Positions 35,914 through 45,040 of a DNA stretch of 64,000 nt are shown here, in pieces. The notes below the pieces were generated by a model. That model was not told where the DNA came from and searched no databases. It saw only the letters and a program-made list of their open reading frames with translations. The position numbers and the translations under genes are program-made. Numbering within the stretch: the first letter of the stretch is position 1; the number at the start of each line of letters is the position of its first letter. The DNA is taken from the NCBI RefSeq assembly GCF_030734285.1, contig NZ_CP132294.1, positions 4,081,150 to 4,145,149 of the forward strand, given 5' to 3'. This DNA is from Natronococcus sp. AD-5 (GTDB lineage Archaea; Halobacteriota; Halobacteria; Halobacteriales; Natrialbaceae).

Positions 35914-37227
35914 TCAGCGCTCTTCCTCGTACCGTTCTCGGACCAGGTGAGCGATGCCTCGCTCCTCGAGGACGTCCATCGGTGCAAGCATGTCGAGCTG
36001 CACGACGCCCGGCAGCCGACCGATCTGGACGCCGCCGGTGAACGTACACCGCGAGCGGACCTCGCCCTCGCTCATCTCGAGTAGCGTGCCGGCCCGGTCG
36101 AAGGCGTTCTCGGTCGCGTCGTTGATCGTCGCACCCGTCCCGACGACCTGGATCGGGCCCGTATCGTCCTCCAGGGCGACGCCGTGTTCGTCGGCGAGTT
36201 CGCGCCCCGCTTCGAGTTCGTCCTCGCTGTAGGGCCGGCTGATGAACGGCAGGTCCTCCGCGTTGGGCAGGAGGATCGGGCCGTCGATTTCGAGACCCTT
36301 GATGACCTCGACGTCCATCGTCACGGTTCCGCTGACGTCGGTCGTGTGCAGGGAGAGCTCACCGTCGCCCTGGTTCGCGTGGAGGTCGCCGACGTAGACG
36401 CCCGCGCCGTCGACCTTCACCGGACAGACGAGCGTCGCGCCGGCTCGGACCTCGGGGATGTCCATGTGGCCGTCGGTGCGCTCCTCGAGTTCTTCTTCGG
36501 ACTCGAGTCCCCAGTCGTGGTCGGTGTCGAGCAGGAACTGGCCGAAGTCGCCCGCGTTGTGCGAGTCGGGAATCTCCACGGCGGGCGTGGTGCCGACGTT
36601 CCCGATGAACGGACGCAGCCGACCGAGCGTGCCGGGCATCTCCGAGGGTTCGTACAGCAGGATCGGGTGCTGGCGCGAGTTCTCAGGAATGTCCATCAGC
36701 TCTTCGGCGTCCTCCGCGAGTTCGTGAGCGCCCGATTCGTCCATCGTGAGCCCGACGGTGCGGTCCTCGTCGAAGGCGACGGTGTAGCCGTACTCGAAGC
36801 CGAACGAGGAGGCGTTCGCCCCGCACTCCGCGCAGCGGATCGCGTCCTCGCCGGTCCCCTCGACGACCGACTCGGGCCACTCGGTCCCGCATTCCGGACA
36901 GCGGTGATCGACGAACGGGTCGTCGCCGAAGGCCGCCGTCCGCTCGCGCATCGAGCCCGTACTCGTCGCGAGCGAGGTCACCTCGACGCCCCTGATCTTC
37001 AGCGCGACGGCGTCGCCGACCTCGGCGTTCTCGACGCGGATCGGCCGGGTGACCTCGTGCCCGCCGCGGAACTCCGGCGTGATCATCGGGCCCCAGCAGC
37101 CCGGCGGCGTGTACGTCTCGATCGTGCCGCCGTCGGCGACGGTCCCCGCCCACTCCCGCTCGGGGCCGACGAGTCCGAGCGTGTACCGGTCGACGAACAG
37201 TTTCTGTTGAACCTCTTGTTGAGCCAT
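35914..37227 (-). CDS. Acetamidase/formamidase family protein with zinc-ribbon insertion
   Basis: A 437-residue protein of the FmdA/AmdA fold. PPGCWGPMITPEFRGGHEVT, GDLHANQGDGELS, and CTFTGGVQIGRLPGVVQLDM are family motifs. The family hydrolyses short amides such as formamide to release ammonia. An insertion (about residues 110-145) carries CPEC and CAEC pairs, a zinc-ribbon not present in all members. The ATG at 37227 begins MAQQEVQQKLFVDRYTLG. The family includes proteins with other roles, so the substrate is unproved. Confidence 0.85.
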   Translation of the reverse strand: MAQQEVQQKLFVDRYTLGLVGPEREWAGTVADGGTIETYTPPGCWGPMITPEFRGGHEVTRPIRVENAEVGDAVALKIRGVEVTSLATSTGSMRERTAAFGDDPFVDHRCPECGTEWPESVVEGTGEDAIRCAECGANASSFGFEYGYTVAFDEDRTVGLTMDESGAHELAEDAEELMDIPENSRQHPILLYEPSEMPGTLGRLRPFIGNVGTTPAVEIPDSHNAGDFGQFLLDTDHDWGLESEEELEERTDGHMDIPEVRAGATLVCPVKVDGAGVYVGDLHANQGDGELSLHTTDVSGTVTMDVEVIKGLEIDGPILLPNAEDLPFISRPYSEDELEAGRELADEHGVALEDDTGPIQVVGTGATINDATENAFDRAGTLLEMSEGEVRSRCTFTGGVQIGRLPGVVQLDMLAPMDVLEERGIAHLVRERYEEER

Positions 37228-37296
37228 CGTGCGATACGATACCACGGAGGGCGTGATAAATCGTGTAGTAACGTGCGCGTCAGCTGCCGCCGCGTT

Positions 37297-37448
37297 CGAG
37301 ACCGCTCGCGGACGACGGCGAGGCGGGGGAGGCGATAAATGCCGTCGTCGACGCTCGCGGACGTGATCCCGCGCGAAGAACACCGGGCCGTTCGCAACTC
37401 CCCGGCGAACTCGAGGCGCTGTTCGCCGAGGGCGAGGGCGTCCGCTAG
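37297..37448 (+). pseudogene. Decayed DUF2267 remnant
   Basis: No intact frame, but three frames carry consecutive parts of a DUF2267 C-terminal half: RPLADDGEAGEAINAV in one, STLADVIPREEHRAVR in the next, QLPGELEALFAEGEGVR and a stop (37446-37448) in a third. The steps are near 37350 and 37395. An intact DUF2267 gene follows 56 bases downstream on the same strand, so this is probably the tail of a duplicated copy. The upstream half is absent. Confidence 0.6.
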
Positions 37449-37503
37449 CCGCCTTGCACCTGAGGGCCAAATTCCGATACGGATCACCGCCGAACGTCCA
37501 CTT

Positions 37504-37911
37504 ATGCAGGAAGATGAATTTTACAACCTCGTTCAGGAGACGAGTCACCTCGACACGATCGACCGCGCGCAGGTCGCGAGCGAGGCTGTCCTCGAGTCGC
37601 TCGGGGAGGCGCTGACCGGCGGCGAGGCCGAAGACGTCGCAAGTCAGTTGCCGCCCGAACTGGCCGGCGTCATCGAGGACGCCGACCACGACGGCGCCGG
37701 CTACGACCGCGGCGAGTTCGTCGAGCGGGTCGGCGAACACCTCCGGGGAACCGGCGTCGAGCCGGACGACGCCGAACAGTACACCGACGGCGTCACCGAC
37801 GCCATCGCGGTCGCGCTCACGGAGGGTGAACTCGAGGACCTGAAAGCGCAGCTCGACGACGACCTTCACCCGCTGTTCGAGGACGTTACGGTCGACCAGG
37901 AGAGCGTATAG
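37504..37911 (+). CDS. DUF2267 domain protein
   Basis: A 135-residue acidic protein made of two similar helical halves, as in DUF2267: MQEDEFYNLVQETSHLD, then ALTGGEAEDVASQLPPELAG, and second half DRGEFVERVGEHLRG, then ALTEGELEDLKAQLDDDLHPL. Function of the family is not known; in bacteria and archaea it often lies beside stress or CBS-domain genes. The ATG at 37504 is preferred because the frame upstream is the broken remnant described above. Confidence 0.88.
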   Translation: MQEDEFYNLVQETSHLDTIDRAQVASEAVLESLGEALTGGEAEDVASQLPPELAGVIEDADHDGAGYDRGEFVERVGEHLRGTGVEPDDAEQYTDGVTDAIAVALTEGELEDLKAQLDDDLHPLFEDVTVDQESV

Positions 37912-38070
37912 TATCGGGCTTTCCGACCGTCGGGATCGAATCGATCCGATCCCGTCACCCCGTTTTCACCCGCATTTGTTCGAATGGCGAACGCGACGAG
38001 CGACGCGACGGGCGGCCGATACCGCCGCAACAGGTTCGTTCAAGTGGCTGACGCGCGACGTCGGTTAGCA

Positions 38071-38232
38071 ATGACCGATACGACGGACGAGGACCCCCTC
38101 GCGTGCCGAGCGTGTAGCGCCCCGGTAACCGAGACCGGTGACCGACGAGTCGTGAGCGTCGTCGAGAACGGCGAGGCGGTCCACTACCAGTTCTGCAGCG
38201 AAGCGTGTCTCGAGTCCTGGGACCGGCCGTAG
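38071..38232 (+). CDS. Small zinc-finger protein (53 residues)
   Basis: MTDTTDEDPLACRACSAPVTE is followed by VHYQFCSEACLESWDRP. Two CXXC/CXXXC-type cysteine pairs (CRAC; CSEAC) can bind one zinc in a treble-clef or MYM/TRASH-like small fold. Many such tiny proteins are known in haloarchaea and act in regulation, but this one's target is unknown. It ends 3 bases before the stop of the converging purU. Confidence 0.82.
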   Translation: MTDTTDEDPLACRACSAPVTETGDRRVVSVVENGEAVHYQFCSEACLESWDRP

Positions 38233-38235
38233 CCG

Positions 38236-39246
38236 TCAGTTCGGCGGCGTCTCGGCTCCCGCTTCTCGGCCCGACTCGCCCGCTTCTTCCGTCTCGCGCT
38301 GGGCGCCCGCGACGGCGCTGCCGATCCCGTCGACCGGACGGTCCGGCGTGATCCCGTCCATCTCCTCGGGCAATCCGAGCTGGTAGCGGTCGCCGTTCTC
38401 GCGAACGCTCGTCCGGCCGCGGTGGACGGAGACGTCGCCGTTCAGGTGGAGCCGAACCGCCTCGAGCAACGCGTCGGCCTCGAGGGGCTGGCCGCGGCGC
38501 TTCATCTCCGCGAGGTCGGCGTCGTCGGGAACGTCGAACGCGCGCTGGGTGATGATCGGTCCCTGGTCGAGATCGGTCGTGACGTAGTGGGCCGTAACGC
38601 CCGCCACGCGGACGCCCTCCTCCATGGCCTGCCGGTAGGCCTCGGCGCCGGGGAACGCCGGCAGCAGCGAGGGGTGGACGTTGATGATCCGGTCCTCGTA
38701 CCGGAAGACCACGTTCGGGCTGAGAATGCGCATGTATCGCGCGAGGACGATCAGGTCGGCGTCGTACTCGGCGAGCAGTTCCAGAAGACGCTCCTCGTTC
38801 TGCTGGCCCTTCTCGTCGCCGACGTCGTGGAACGGGACGCCGTAGTGCTCGGCCAGCGGCTGAAGGTCGTCGTGGTTGCCGATGACGACGCCGATGTCCG
38901 CGCCCAGGTCGTCGTTCGCCCAGGCCTCGAACAGCGCCTCGAGACAGTGGCTCTCCTTGGTGCCGAGGACGGCGATCTGCTGGGTCTCGCGGTCGGCCGG
39001 GTACCGGACCTGGACGTCGAGTCCCAGGTCGGAACCGAGCTCCTGGAGGTCCTCCCGGAGCTTCGCCTCGGTACAGACCATCTCCGAGGTGTCGACGGCG
39101 AGGTACATCCGGAAGACGCCGTCGCGGACCGCCTGATCGAGGTCCTCGATGTTGACTCCGCGCTCGAACAGGAGGCTGGTCACGCGGGCAACCAGTCCGG
39201 TGTCGTCGTCTCCAATTACGGTGATTTCGGTCACGTCGGTCGTCAT
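38236..39246 (-). CDS. purU: Formyltetrahydrofolate deformylase
   Basis: A 336-residue enzyme that hydrolyses 10-formyl-tetrahydrofolate to formate. An N-terminal ACT-type domain (ITVIGDDDTGLVARVTSLLF, residues about 8-85) is followed by the formyltransferase-fold domain with VVIGNHDDLQPLAEHYGVPF, ARYMRILSPNVVF, NVHPSLLPAFPG (catalytic asparagine and histidine) and TAHYVTTDLDQGPII. The last 40 residues are a disordered acidic addition. It fits purine and one-carbon metabolism along with purC, purS and purQ in this window. The start is the ATG at 39246. Confidence 0.92.
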   Translation of the reverse strand: MTTDVTEITVIGDDDTGLVARVTSLLFERGVNIEDLDQAVRDGVFRMYLAVDTSEMVCTEAKLREDLQELGSDLGLDVQVRYPADRETQQIAVLGTKESHCLEALFEAWANDDLGADIGVVIGNHDDLQPLAEHYGVPFHDVGDEKGQQNEERLLELLAEYDADLIVLARYMRILSPNVVFRYEDRIINVHPSLLPAFPGAEAYRQAMEEGVRVAGVTAHYVTTDLDQGPIITQRAFDVPDDADLAEMKRRGQPLEADALLEAVRLHLNGDVSVHRGRTSVRENGDRYQLGLPEEMDGITPDRPVDGIGSAVAGAQRETEEAGESGREAGAETPPN

Positions 39247-39434
39247 CGCAGCCACCTCCGCTCGAGCGAAGATCGATTCATCAGTACCGATCCCAGTCTC
39301 TGGGCGGCTAAAAGTCCTGCTTTCCACTGATGCGCGTGAGAATGACCCTGTACTACGATTCGTCGACCGAGTAGCATTCATTGCTAATATCTATAGAATT
39401 CTTATTAAACACGTGGAGCACCTACCGGTTCGGT

Positions 39435-40138
39435 ATGAACGTTCCCGATCTCGAGGTCGCGATCGTCGGCGCCGGGCGGCGGGAATCGGTACCGCAGTCG
39501 GCCTCGAGCGACTCGACGTCGAGTACGCGGTCCTCGAGCGCGACCGAATCGGCGCGTCGCTTCGCGACTGGCCCGACGAAATGCGGCTGCTGACCCGTCG
39601 TTCCCGGCCAGCGCTTTCGCGCGCGACCTGCACGTTGCGTGACGGTCGACACGTCGCCGGCGCTGGCGCTCGACCGCGAACACCCGATCGGCGACCGGTA
39701 CGCCGACTACCCCGAGGCGATCGCCGAGTTCCCGAGGCGCGCGTCGAGGGCATCGAACGCGACGAGCGCGAGGGATCGTACGCCGTACGGACGACCGGCG
39801 GCGAACGGTTCCAGTCTCGAACGCCGCCGGTGCTCGCGACCGGATTCGAGGACGGCCTCCCGCTCGTCGACGTCCTGTTCGCGTTCGACGGCGAGGTTCC
39901 GGAACTCACCGACCGCGACGAGTCCGCCGAGACGCCGGGGCTGTTCCTCGCCGGCCCGCAGGTCGCCCGCGACGGGCAGCAGCTCTGCTTCGTATACGAG
40001 TTTCGCCGGCGGTTCGCCGTCGTCGCCGAGACGATCGGCGAGCACCTCGGTGTGGACATCGACCCGCTCGAGGTCTACCGCGAGAAACGGCTGATCCTCG
40101 AGGAGTTCGACTGCTGCGAACCCGACCACTGCGACTGA
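39435..40138 (+). pseudogene. Broken NAD(P)/FAD-dependent oxidoreductase
   Basis: The start MNVPDLEVAIVGAG is a normal Rossmann motif, but the frame then shifts repeatedly. Successive pieces in different frames are AGIGTAVGLERLDVEYAVLER...MRLLT, SFPASAFARDL, TVDTSPALALDREHP...AIAEF, and finally RVEGIERDEREGSY...RTPPVLATGF...ETPGLFLAGPQVARDGQQL...CCEPDHC. Each step is in the same direction, equal to one missing base (near 39475, 39593, 39625 and 39735). The protein also lacks the central NAD-binding part, about 150 residues, so a deletion has occurred. The intact family would be about 370 residues. Confidence 0.82.
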
Positions 40139-40419
40139 TGAGCGTCGGCGTCGGACGCAGTCGTTCGGAACACGGTTCCGTCGCGCAGTCCGGTTGAATC
40201 GGATGATTCGCTCCGTGGAGAGTCGTACTGAGCGCCGGTATCTCTATCTGGTGCAGCTGATGTTCGTCGAGTCGTGTTGATTACATGGCGCGCGTATTCA
40301 CCACGGATCGAAGTTCGCTCGAAAAACGGCGATCATTCAACGAATCGACGTATCGTTTAGCTGGAAAACAACCGTTTAACGACTGTATAGGAATATGACT
40401 GGTAACTCGTAGTACCGGT
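40139..40419. other. AT-rich intergenic region
   Basis: 280 bases without a gene; AT-rich, with TTTAACGACTGTATAGGAATATG shortly before 40420 as a probable promoter for the secreted protein gene. Confidence 0.5.
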
Positions 40420-41160
40420 ATGCCAAGTCGGAAACGACGATCCGTGCTGGCGAGTAGCGCGACACTCCTGACCGGTAGCCTAATCGCCTCGAGCGGCACG
40501 GTCAGAGCGGACGAGACGAGTGATGGAGACCTCGAACTTACCGTCAACGCGGACGATTCGACGCACGTCAACCTGGGGAACACGTCGTTCATCATTTCGG
40601 TGACGAACCACGGTTCGGACTCCGTCTCGGTTCCGGTCACGCTCGAGGTGGCCCACTTCGACGAGGAACTCGAGACGCTCGAACTCGCGGGCCACGATAG
40701 CGCGAGCACGTACCAATCGTTCGATCCCAGAAGTCTCGGCCCGGGAGAACACGACTGGACCGTTACCGCCGGCGACGAGACCGAGACCGGGACGCTGGTA
40801 GTCGAGTCCGACGACGACTACGAGGATCGCGACGAAGGATTCTACCTCGCCGTTCACGGCTGGAACCCCGATGACGGCGAGGAAGTGGTCGTCCACGTCG
40901 AGGACGCCCACGATACGATAAACCCCGGGTTCGACATGACAGCCCTCAACTACCGGTACGATGCCGTCGAGACGGAGTTGACCTTCGAGATAGACGACGA
41001 GACCGAGGAGATCCCGCTCAAGTTCGATCCTCGCGAATCGAAGTACGTCTTCACCGAGGAGGAACTCGGCGTGGGACGCTACGAGTGGACGGCCACCCTC
41101 GGCGAGGAGACCGAAACCGGCCGTATCCGGATCGTTCCCGAAGACGCGGACGAGTGCTAA
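40420..41160 (+). CDS. Secreted beta-sandwich protein, hypothetical
   Basis: A 246-residue protein. The N-terminus (KRRSVLASSATLLTGSLIA, then SGTVRA) is an export signal, Tat-like because of RR, with cleavage after VRA likely. Two repeated beta-sandwich domains follow: VNLGNTSFIISVTNHG...PGEHDWTVTAGDETETGTLVV and ELTFEIDDETEEIPLKFD...GRYEWTATLGEETETGRIRI. This is a CARDB-like arrangement common in haloarchaeal exported proteins. No lipobox is seen, so it would be released or bound to the surface. Function unknown. Confidence 0.82.
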   Translation: MPSRKRRSVLASSATLLTGSLIASSGTVRADETSDGDLELTVNADDSTHVNLGNTSFIISVTNHGSDSVSVPVTLEVAHFDEELETLELAGHDSASTYQSFDPRSLGPGEHDWTVTAGDETETGTLVVESDDDYEDRDEGFYLAVHGWNPDDGEEVVVHVEDAHDTINPGFDMTALNYRYDAVETELTFEIDDETEEIPLKFDPRESKYVFTEEELGVGRYEWTATLGEETETGRIRIVPEDADEC

Positions 41161-41227
41161 TCACGATCTGATAGCCCGCTACTCGGCTGGTTCAAGGACG
41201 ATCGCGCGAAATACATCGTGAGGCGGC

Positions 41228-42562
41228 TCACTCGAGTACGTCCGCAGTGGACTCGGGCGCGTCGCTCTCGACGACCGCCCGCCCGGGGAGTTTGGGGTTC
41301 GGTTCCCGACCCAGCGTGAGAAGTCGCTCGGTCAGGGTGAGTTCCTCCGCGGTCGGACTCGGTTTCTCGATTTCCTCGTACTCGACGACGACGCCCTCGT
41401 CGCCGGACGCGATGCGAACGACGCACAGCTGGTACGACGGGTAAAAGACCGGCGGGAGGTGTCCGGCGACGACGTCCCGGCGGTGGAGCCGCTTCAGCCA
41501 GGTCCCGGTGTTGACGAGCAGCCTTCCGTCGACGTCCACCATCGACGGCCGGTGCGTGTGGCCGTAGCAGAAGATCGCCGTCTCCGGACGGTCGGCGAAG
41601 ACCTCGCGGGCGGCCTCCCGGTACGGCTGCTCCGGATCGACCGTGAGATCGGTTTCGACGACGCCGAACCGATCGATCGTCTTCCTGAGGTCCCTGACGA
41701 AGAGAAACAGGGGGATGCCCACGAGCAACAGCAGTCCGGCGACCGCCGTGTTGATCACGAGAAGCAGGTGGACGGCCGCGCCGGCCAGGCCGAACCGAGC
41801 GAGGAACGCGTCGGCCGCGTCGACCGGCATCGTCCAGACGCCGGCCAAGTCGAGTCCCGCGAAAACCGCGAGGACGACGCTGACGTTGAACAGAAACAGG
41901 AACGGGACCGTGGCGTACCGCAGCAGAGGGTTCATCTCGCGGTAGAAGTACTTCGAAGCGAGCCAGTTCGGCATCCGCTCGGTGGGGGTCACCGCTTGGA
42001 CGTCCTTCAACCAGTTGTACCGCCCCCGATCGGAGAGCCGCCCGGCTCGACTCGTCACGTGCGTATTGTAAAAGTAGCCCAGCGGCGTCGCGTGCGGGTT
42101 GCCGAAGTCTTCGATCCGATTGTTGGGATCCTGCTGGTGTCCGTGCTCGAAGTGAATCGTTCGATCGCCGACCGGCCGGGTGATCGACTCCGCCAGGACG
42201 AGATCGACGTTGTACGCGTCGAGGCGCTCGACGTACTCGTCGTAGGCGGCGAGTTCGTGGTCGTGATTGCCGGGGAGCAGCGTGATCGGAACGGATTCGC
42301 CGGTCGCGCGAAGCTGTTCGAACAGCGACGGATACGTCTCCGCCAGCTCGTCGAACTTCTCCACCCCCTCGAGCTCGGTGAACTCCCAGAGTCCGAACAT
42401 GTCGCCGTTGATGATCAGCTCCGCCTCCTCGTCGGTCGCCTCCAGTCGCTCGAGGAACCCGAGCAACTCTTCCAAGAAGTCGACCTTCTCGAGTTGTTCG
42501 TCGCCGCCGATGTGGAGATCGCTGATCACGTAGTAGACCGGTTCGTCGGCGTCCTCGCTCAT
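41228..42562 (-). CDS. Metallophosphoesterase with membrane segments
   Basis: A 444-residue protein. The calcineurin-like motifs are complete: DLHIGGDEQ, INGDMFG, LLPGNHDHE and YGHTHRPS. Between the second and third motif groups are two membrane helices (about residues 220-245 and 260-290, FLFLFNVSVVLAVFAG and LLLVINTAVAGLLLLVG), so it is a membrane-associated phosphoesterase. The substrate may be a nucleotide, lipid or phosphoprotein. The long C-terminal tail is acidic. It stands alone. Confidence 0.87.
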   Translation of the reverse strand: MSEDADEPVYYVISDLHIGGDEQLEKVDFLEELLGFLERLEATDEEAELIINGDMFGLWEFTELEGVEKFDELAETYPSLFEQLRATGESVPITLLPGNHDHELAAYDEYVERLDAYNVDLVLAESITRPVGDRTIHFEHGHQQDPNNRIEDFGNPHATPLGYFYNTHVTSRAGRLSDRGRYNWLKDVQAVTPTERMPNWLASKYFYREMNPLLRYATVPFLFLFNVSVVLAVFAGLDLAGVWTMPVDAADAFLARFGLAGAAVHLLLVINTAVAGLLLLVGIPLFLFVRDLRKTIDRFGVVETDLTVDPEQPYREAAREVFADRPETAIFCYGHTHRPSMVDVDGRLLVNTGTWLKRLHRRDVVAGHLPPVFYPSYQLCVVRIASGDEGVVVEYEEIEKPSPTAEELTLTERLLTLGREPNPKLPGRAVVESDAPESTADVLE

Positions 42563-42736
42563 CTACTCGGACGTCCACCCGACGAGTAAATGCGTTTCCG
42601 GCAGTTTTCACGATTGTCGTCTCGACCTACCGGTTCGGAACGGCCTATCCGATCACATCTACTAACTAACCACGGACTAGTGTGTGCTCTTATTAAGTCG
42701 AAGGCGTAAAGTAATAATATGCCGTACGACGGCTGT

Positions 42737-43945
42737 ATGTTCGAGTGCGCCATCGTCGGCGGCGGCATCCACGGCACCTACCTCGTCCAGCGCCTGCTCG
42801 AGGACACCGACCTCCGACGCGAGGACGTCCGGCTTGTCGATCCGAACGAACGCCTGCTGGCCTCGTTCCGGCGCAAGGCGCGGGCCTGCGAGATGGAGGC
42901 GATGCGATCGACGTTCGTTCACCACGTCGGCACCGAGCCGTTCGGGCTCGAGAGCTTCGCCGAGGCTCGCGACCGGGAGGACGAACTCCTGCCGACGCCG
43001 GGCTACCCGCGACGGCCGTCGCTGTCGCTCTTCCTCGACTACGCCGAGTACGTGATCGACGGCCGCGACCTCGAGTCGCTGCACCGACGAGCGGCGGTCG
43101 AGACGATCGAGGAGTGCGGAGACGGAGGCGACGGGATCGTCCTCGAGACGACCGACGGATCGATCCGCGCCCGATCCTGCGTGCTGGCGATCGGCCGCGG
43201 CGGCCGCTACCGAACCCCCGACTGGGCCGACGGAATCGACGCGATCACCCACGTCTGGGACGGGTTCGATCCCGACGCGAGCGCCGGCGAGACGGTCGTC
43301 GTCGGCGGCGGCGTCACCGCCGCCCGGCTGGCGACCTGTCTCGCCGACCGGGAGTCGGTGACCCTGCTCTCGAGACGCGGACTCGAGGTGGCGGCCATCG
43401 AGGCCGATCCCCGCTGGATCAACTGGAATCACGTCGAGCGCCGCCTCCACCGCCACCCGCCGGGCTCTCGAGCGCGGGCCGAAACCGTCCGCGAGGCGCG
43501 CAACGACGCCACGATCCCGCCGACGCTGTTCGATCGGCTCGGGGAGGCGGTTGAGGACGGCGGACTGACGATCCGCACCGACGAGGTTCGATTCGCCCAC
43601 CCGATCGACGACCGCGTGCGGCTCCTACCGGCCGATGGCGGTTGTCTCTCCGCCGATCGCGTCGCGCTCGCGACCGGCTTCGCGCCCGTCTTCTCCCACC
43701 CGTTCGTCGACCGCGTCGCGGGCGAACTCGGCCTCGAGTGGGGTTACCGGGGAATGCCGGTGCTCGACGACGAGACGCTGGCGTGGCGTCGAACCGACGG
43801 CGGGCGATCGTCGGTGTTCGTCACCGGCGCGCTGGCGGCCGGGACCGTCGGTCCCTTCGCGGGGAACGTCGCCGGCGCGCGGCGGGCCGCCGATCGGATG
43901 GCGGCGCCGATCGCCGCCGGCGAGACGCTGCTGCCGGCCGACTGA
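42737..43945 (+). CDS. FAD/NAD(P)-binding oxidoreductase
   Basis: A 402-residue flavoprotein-like enzyme. CAIVGGGIHGTYL is the first dinucleotide-binding motif. A central glycine-rich VVVGGGVTAARLA binds the second cofactor. RVALATGFAPVF and the C-terminal VFVTGALAAGTVGPFAGNV match FAD-dependent oxidoreductases of the FAD/NAD(P)-binding (HI0933/monooxygenase-like) type. Its substrate is unknown. The ATG at 42737 is preferred over one at 42719 because AGTAATAAT lies about 25 bases upstream, consistent with a leaderless transcript. Confidence 0.82.
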   Translation: MFECAIVGGGIHGTYLVQRLLEDTDLRREDVRLVDPNERLLASFRRKARACEMEAMRSTFVHHVGTEPFGLESFAEARDREDELLPTPGYPRRPSLSLFLDYAEYVIDGRDLESLHRRAAVETIEECGDGGDGIVLETTDGSIRARSCVLAIGRGGRYRTPDWADGIDAITHVWDGFDPDASAGETVVVGGGVTAARLATCLADRESVTLLSRRGLEVAAIEADPRWINWNHVERRLHRHPPGSRARAETVREARNDATIPPTLFDRLGEAVEDGGLTIRTDEVRFAHPIDDRVRLLPADGGCLSADRVALATGFAPVFSHPFVDRVAGELGLEWGYRGMPVLDDETLAWRRTDGGRSSVFVTGALAAGTVGPFAGNVAGARRAADRMAAPIAAGETLLPAD

Positions 43946-44258
43946 CGGCGTAATCGGTCGCTCGAGTCGCCGACTCGGCACCCGAACGGTGTCGCGAAAT
44001 CCCGTTCTTCAGCCGCTGTCTCGGTCGAATCGGCTGTTACGTAGAAACGCGGACGTACCGCCGAACGTCCGATCGAGCAAGGGTCGTTAGTAGCGCCGCG
44101 CCAAATACAAATCGGTACTGGCAGTTCGAATCCGGTCAATTTTCATTTCGTCGGCCAAACAATATTAAGCCGCTCGTTATCGTGCGACACATCGCATCAC
44201 CTCCCGTATTCGCTCGCGCGAATCGGCGAAATGGGGGTGTACAGAACCGGAGCGAAAA
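43946..44258. other. Intergenic region with promoter of GYD gene
   Basis: About 310 bases without a gene. The AT-rich ACAATATTAAGCC near 44160 is a probable promoter for the GYD-domain gene. TTCGAATC at 44125 resembles a tRNA T-loop but has no matching stem. Confidence 0.5.
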
Positions 44259-44555
44259 ATGCCAACGTACATCAGCCTCATCGAATGGACACGAGACGGA
44301 ATCGAGAACGTCACGGACAGCCCCGATCGACTCGACGACGCAAAGGAACTCGCCGAGTCGTTCGACGGTGAACTCACCGACTTCTATCTCACGTTCGGAG
44401 AGTACGACCTCGTCTCAGTCGGCGAATTCCCTGACGACGAGTCGTACGCTCAGTTCGTGCTTACGGTAGCGAGCAAGGGCGCCGTGAGCACTACGACGCT
44501 CAAAGCCTTTCCCGAAGACGAGTACCGAGAAATCATCGCAGGAATTTCCGGGTAG
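44259..44555 (+). CDS. GYD-domain protein
   Basis: A 98-residue protein of the GYD ferredoxin-like fold family: MPTYISLIEWTRDGIENV, then TFGEYDLVSVGEFPDDES, with the typical FGEYD in place of GxYD. Proteins of this family are small dimeric alpha/beta proteins of unsettled function. The length is normal. Confidence 0.9.
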   Translation: MPTYISLIEWTRDGIENVTDSPDRLDDAKELAESFDGELTDFYLTFGEYDLVSVGEFPDDESYAQFVLTVASKGAVSTTTLKAFPEDEYREIIAGISG

Positions 44556-44742
44556 AGGCGAGCCCGCGTCGTACGCTCATTTACGGACCGCTATCTTTTA
44601 CGCGGTCCAAATCCACGCGGCAGCGCGTTTCGACCGAGCCGCCCGACGGACAGTCCGTGCCGTTTTGTTCACGCCCATCGCATCCTGATTTACAAGCGAA
44701 ATCGGATCCCCGGAACTGGACGGTCGACGCTCGAGCGGGAAT

Positions 44743-45017
44743 GACCCTTCCGCTCTCGACACCAGACACCGCGAGGCGTATCAATGCGATCGCACCGACG
44801 GGAACCGGAACGTCCCCGTATACGACGATCTCCGCCGGGTGACGACGCCGAACTCCGACAATCGATCGACGAGATTCCCGACGACCAGACGGTCGTCGCG
44901 GTCTGTAAGGCGGGGATCGTCGCTCGAAAGGCGACGTCGGTGCTCGAGAAGAACGACTACGACTCGCGGAGATATCCACGAACGTGGATTACGAACGAAA
45001 GGCGAAAGCGTTTTTGA
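44743..45017 (+). pseudogene. Frameshifted, truncated rhodanese-domain gene
   Basis: DPSALDTRHREAYQCDRT and NRNVPVYDDLRR in one frame, then, one base later, GDDAELRQSIDEIPDDQTVV and AVCKAGIVARKATSVLEKND in another; the step is near 44838. Together these make the N-terminal and active-site-loop (CKAGIVARKA) parts of a rhodanese domain. The C-terminal tryptophan-rich part is missing, and a run of unrelated basic residues follows to a stop at 45017. The gene has no convincing start. It is a remnant upstream of purS. Confidence 0.7.
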
Positions 45018-45040
45018 GCACGGATACGGGGTTTCGGGTA

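Noticed and set aside
44110..44140. TTCGAATC resembling a tRNA T-loop
   Set aside because: Flanking bases do not form the T stem, and no other arms of a tRNA are seen.
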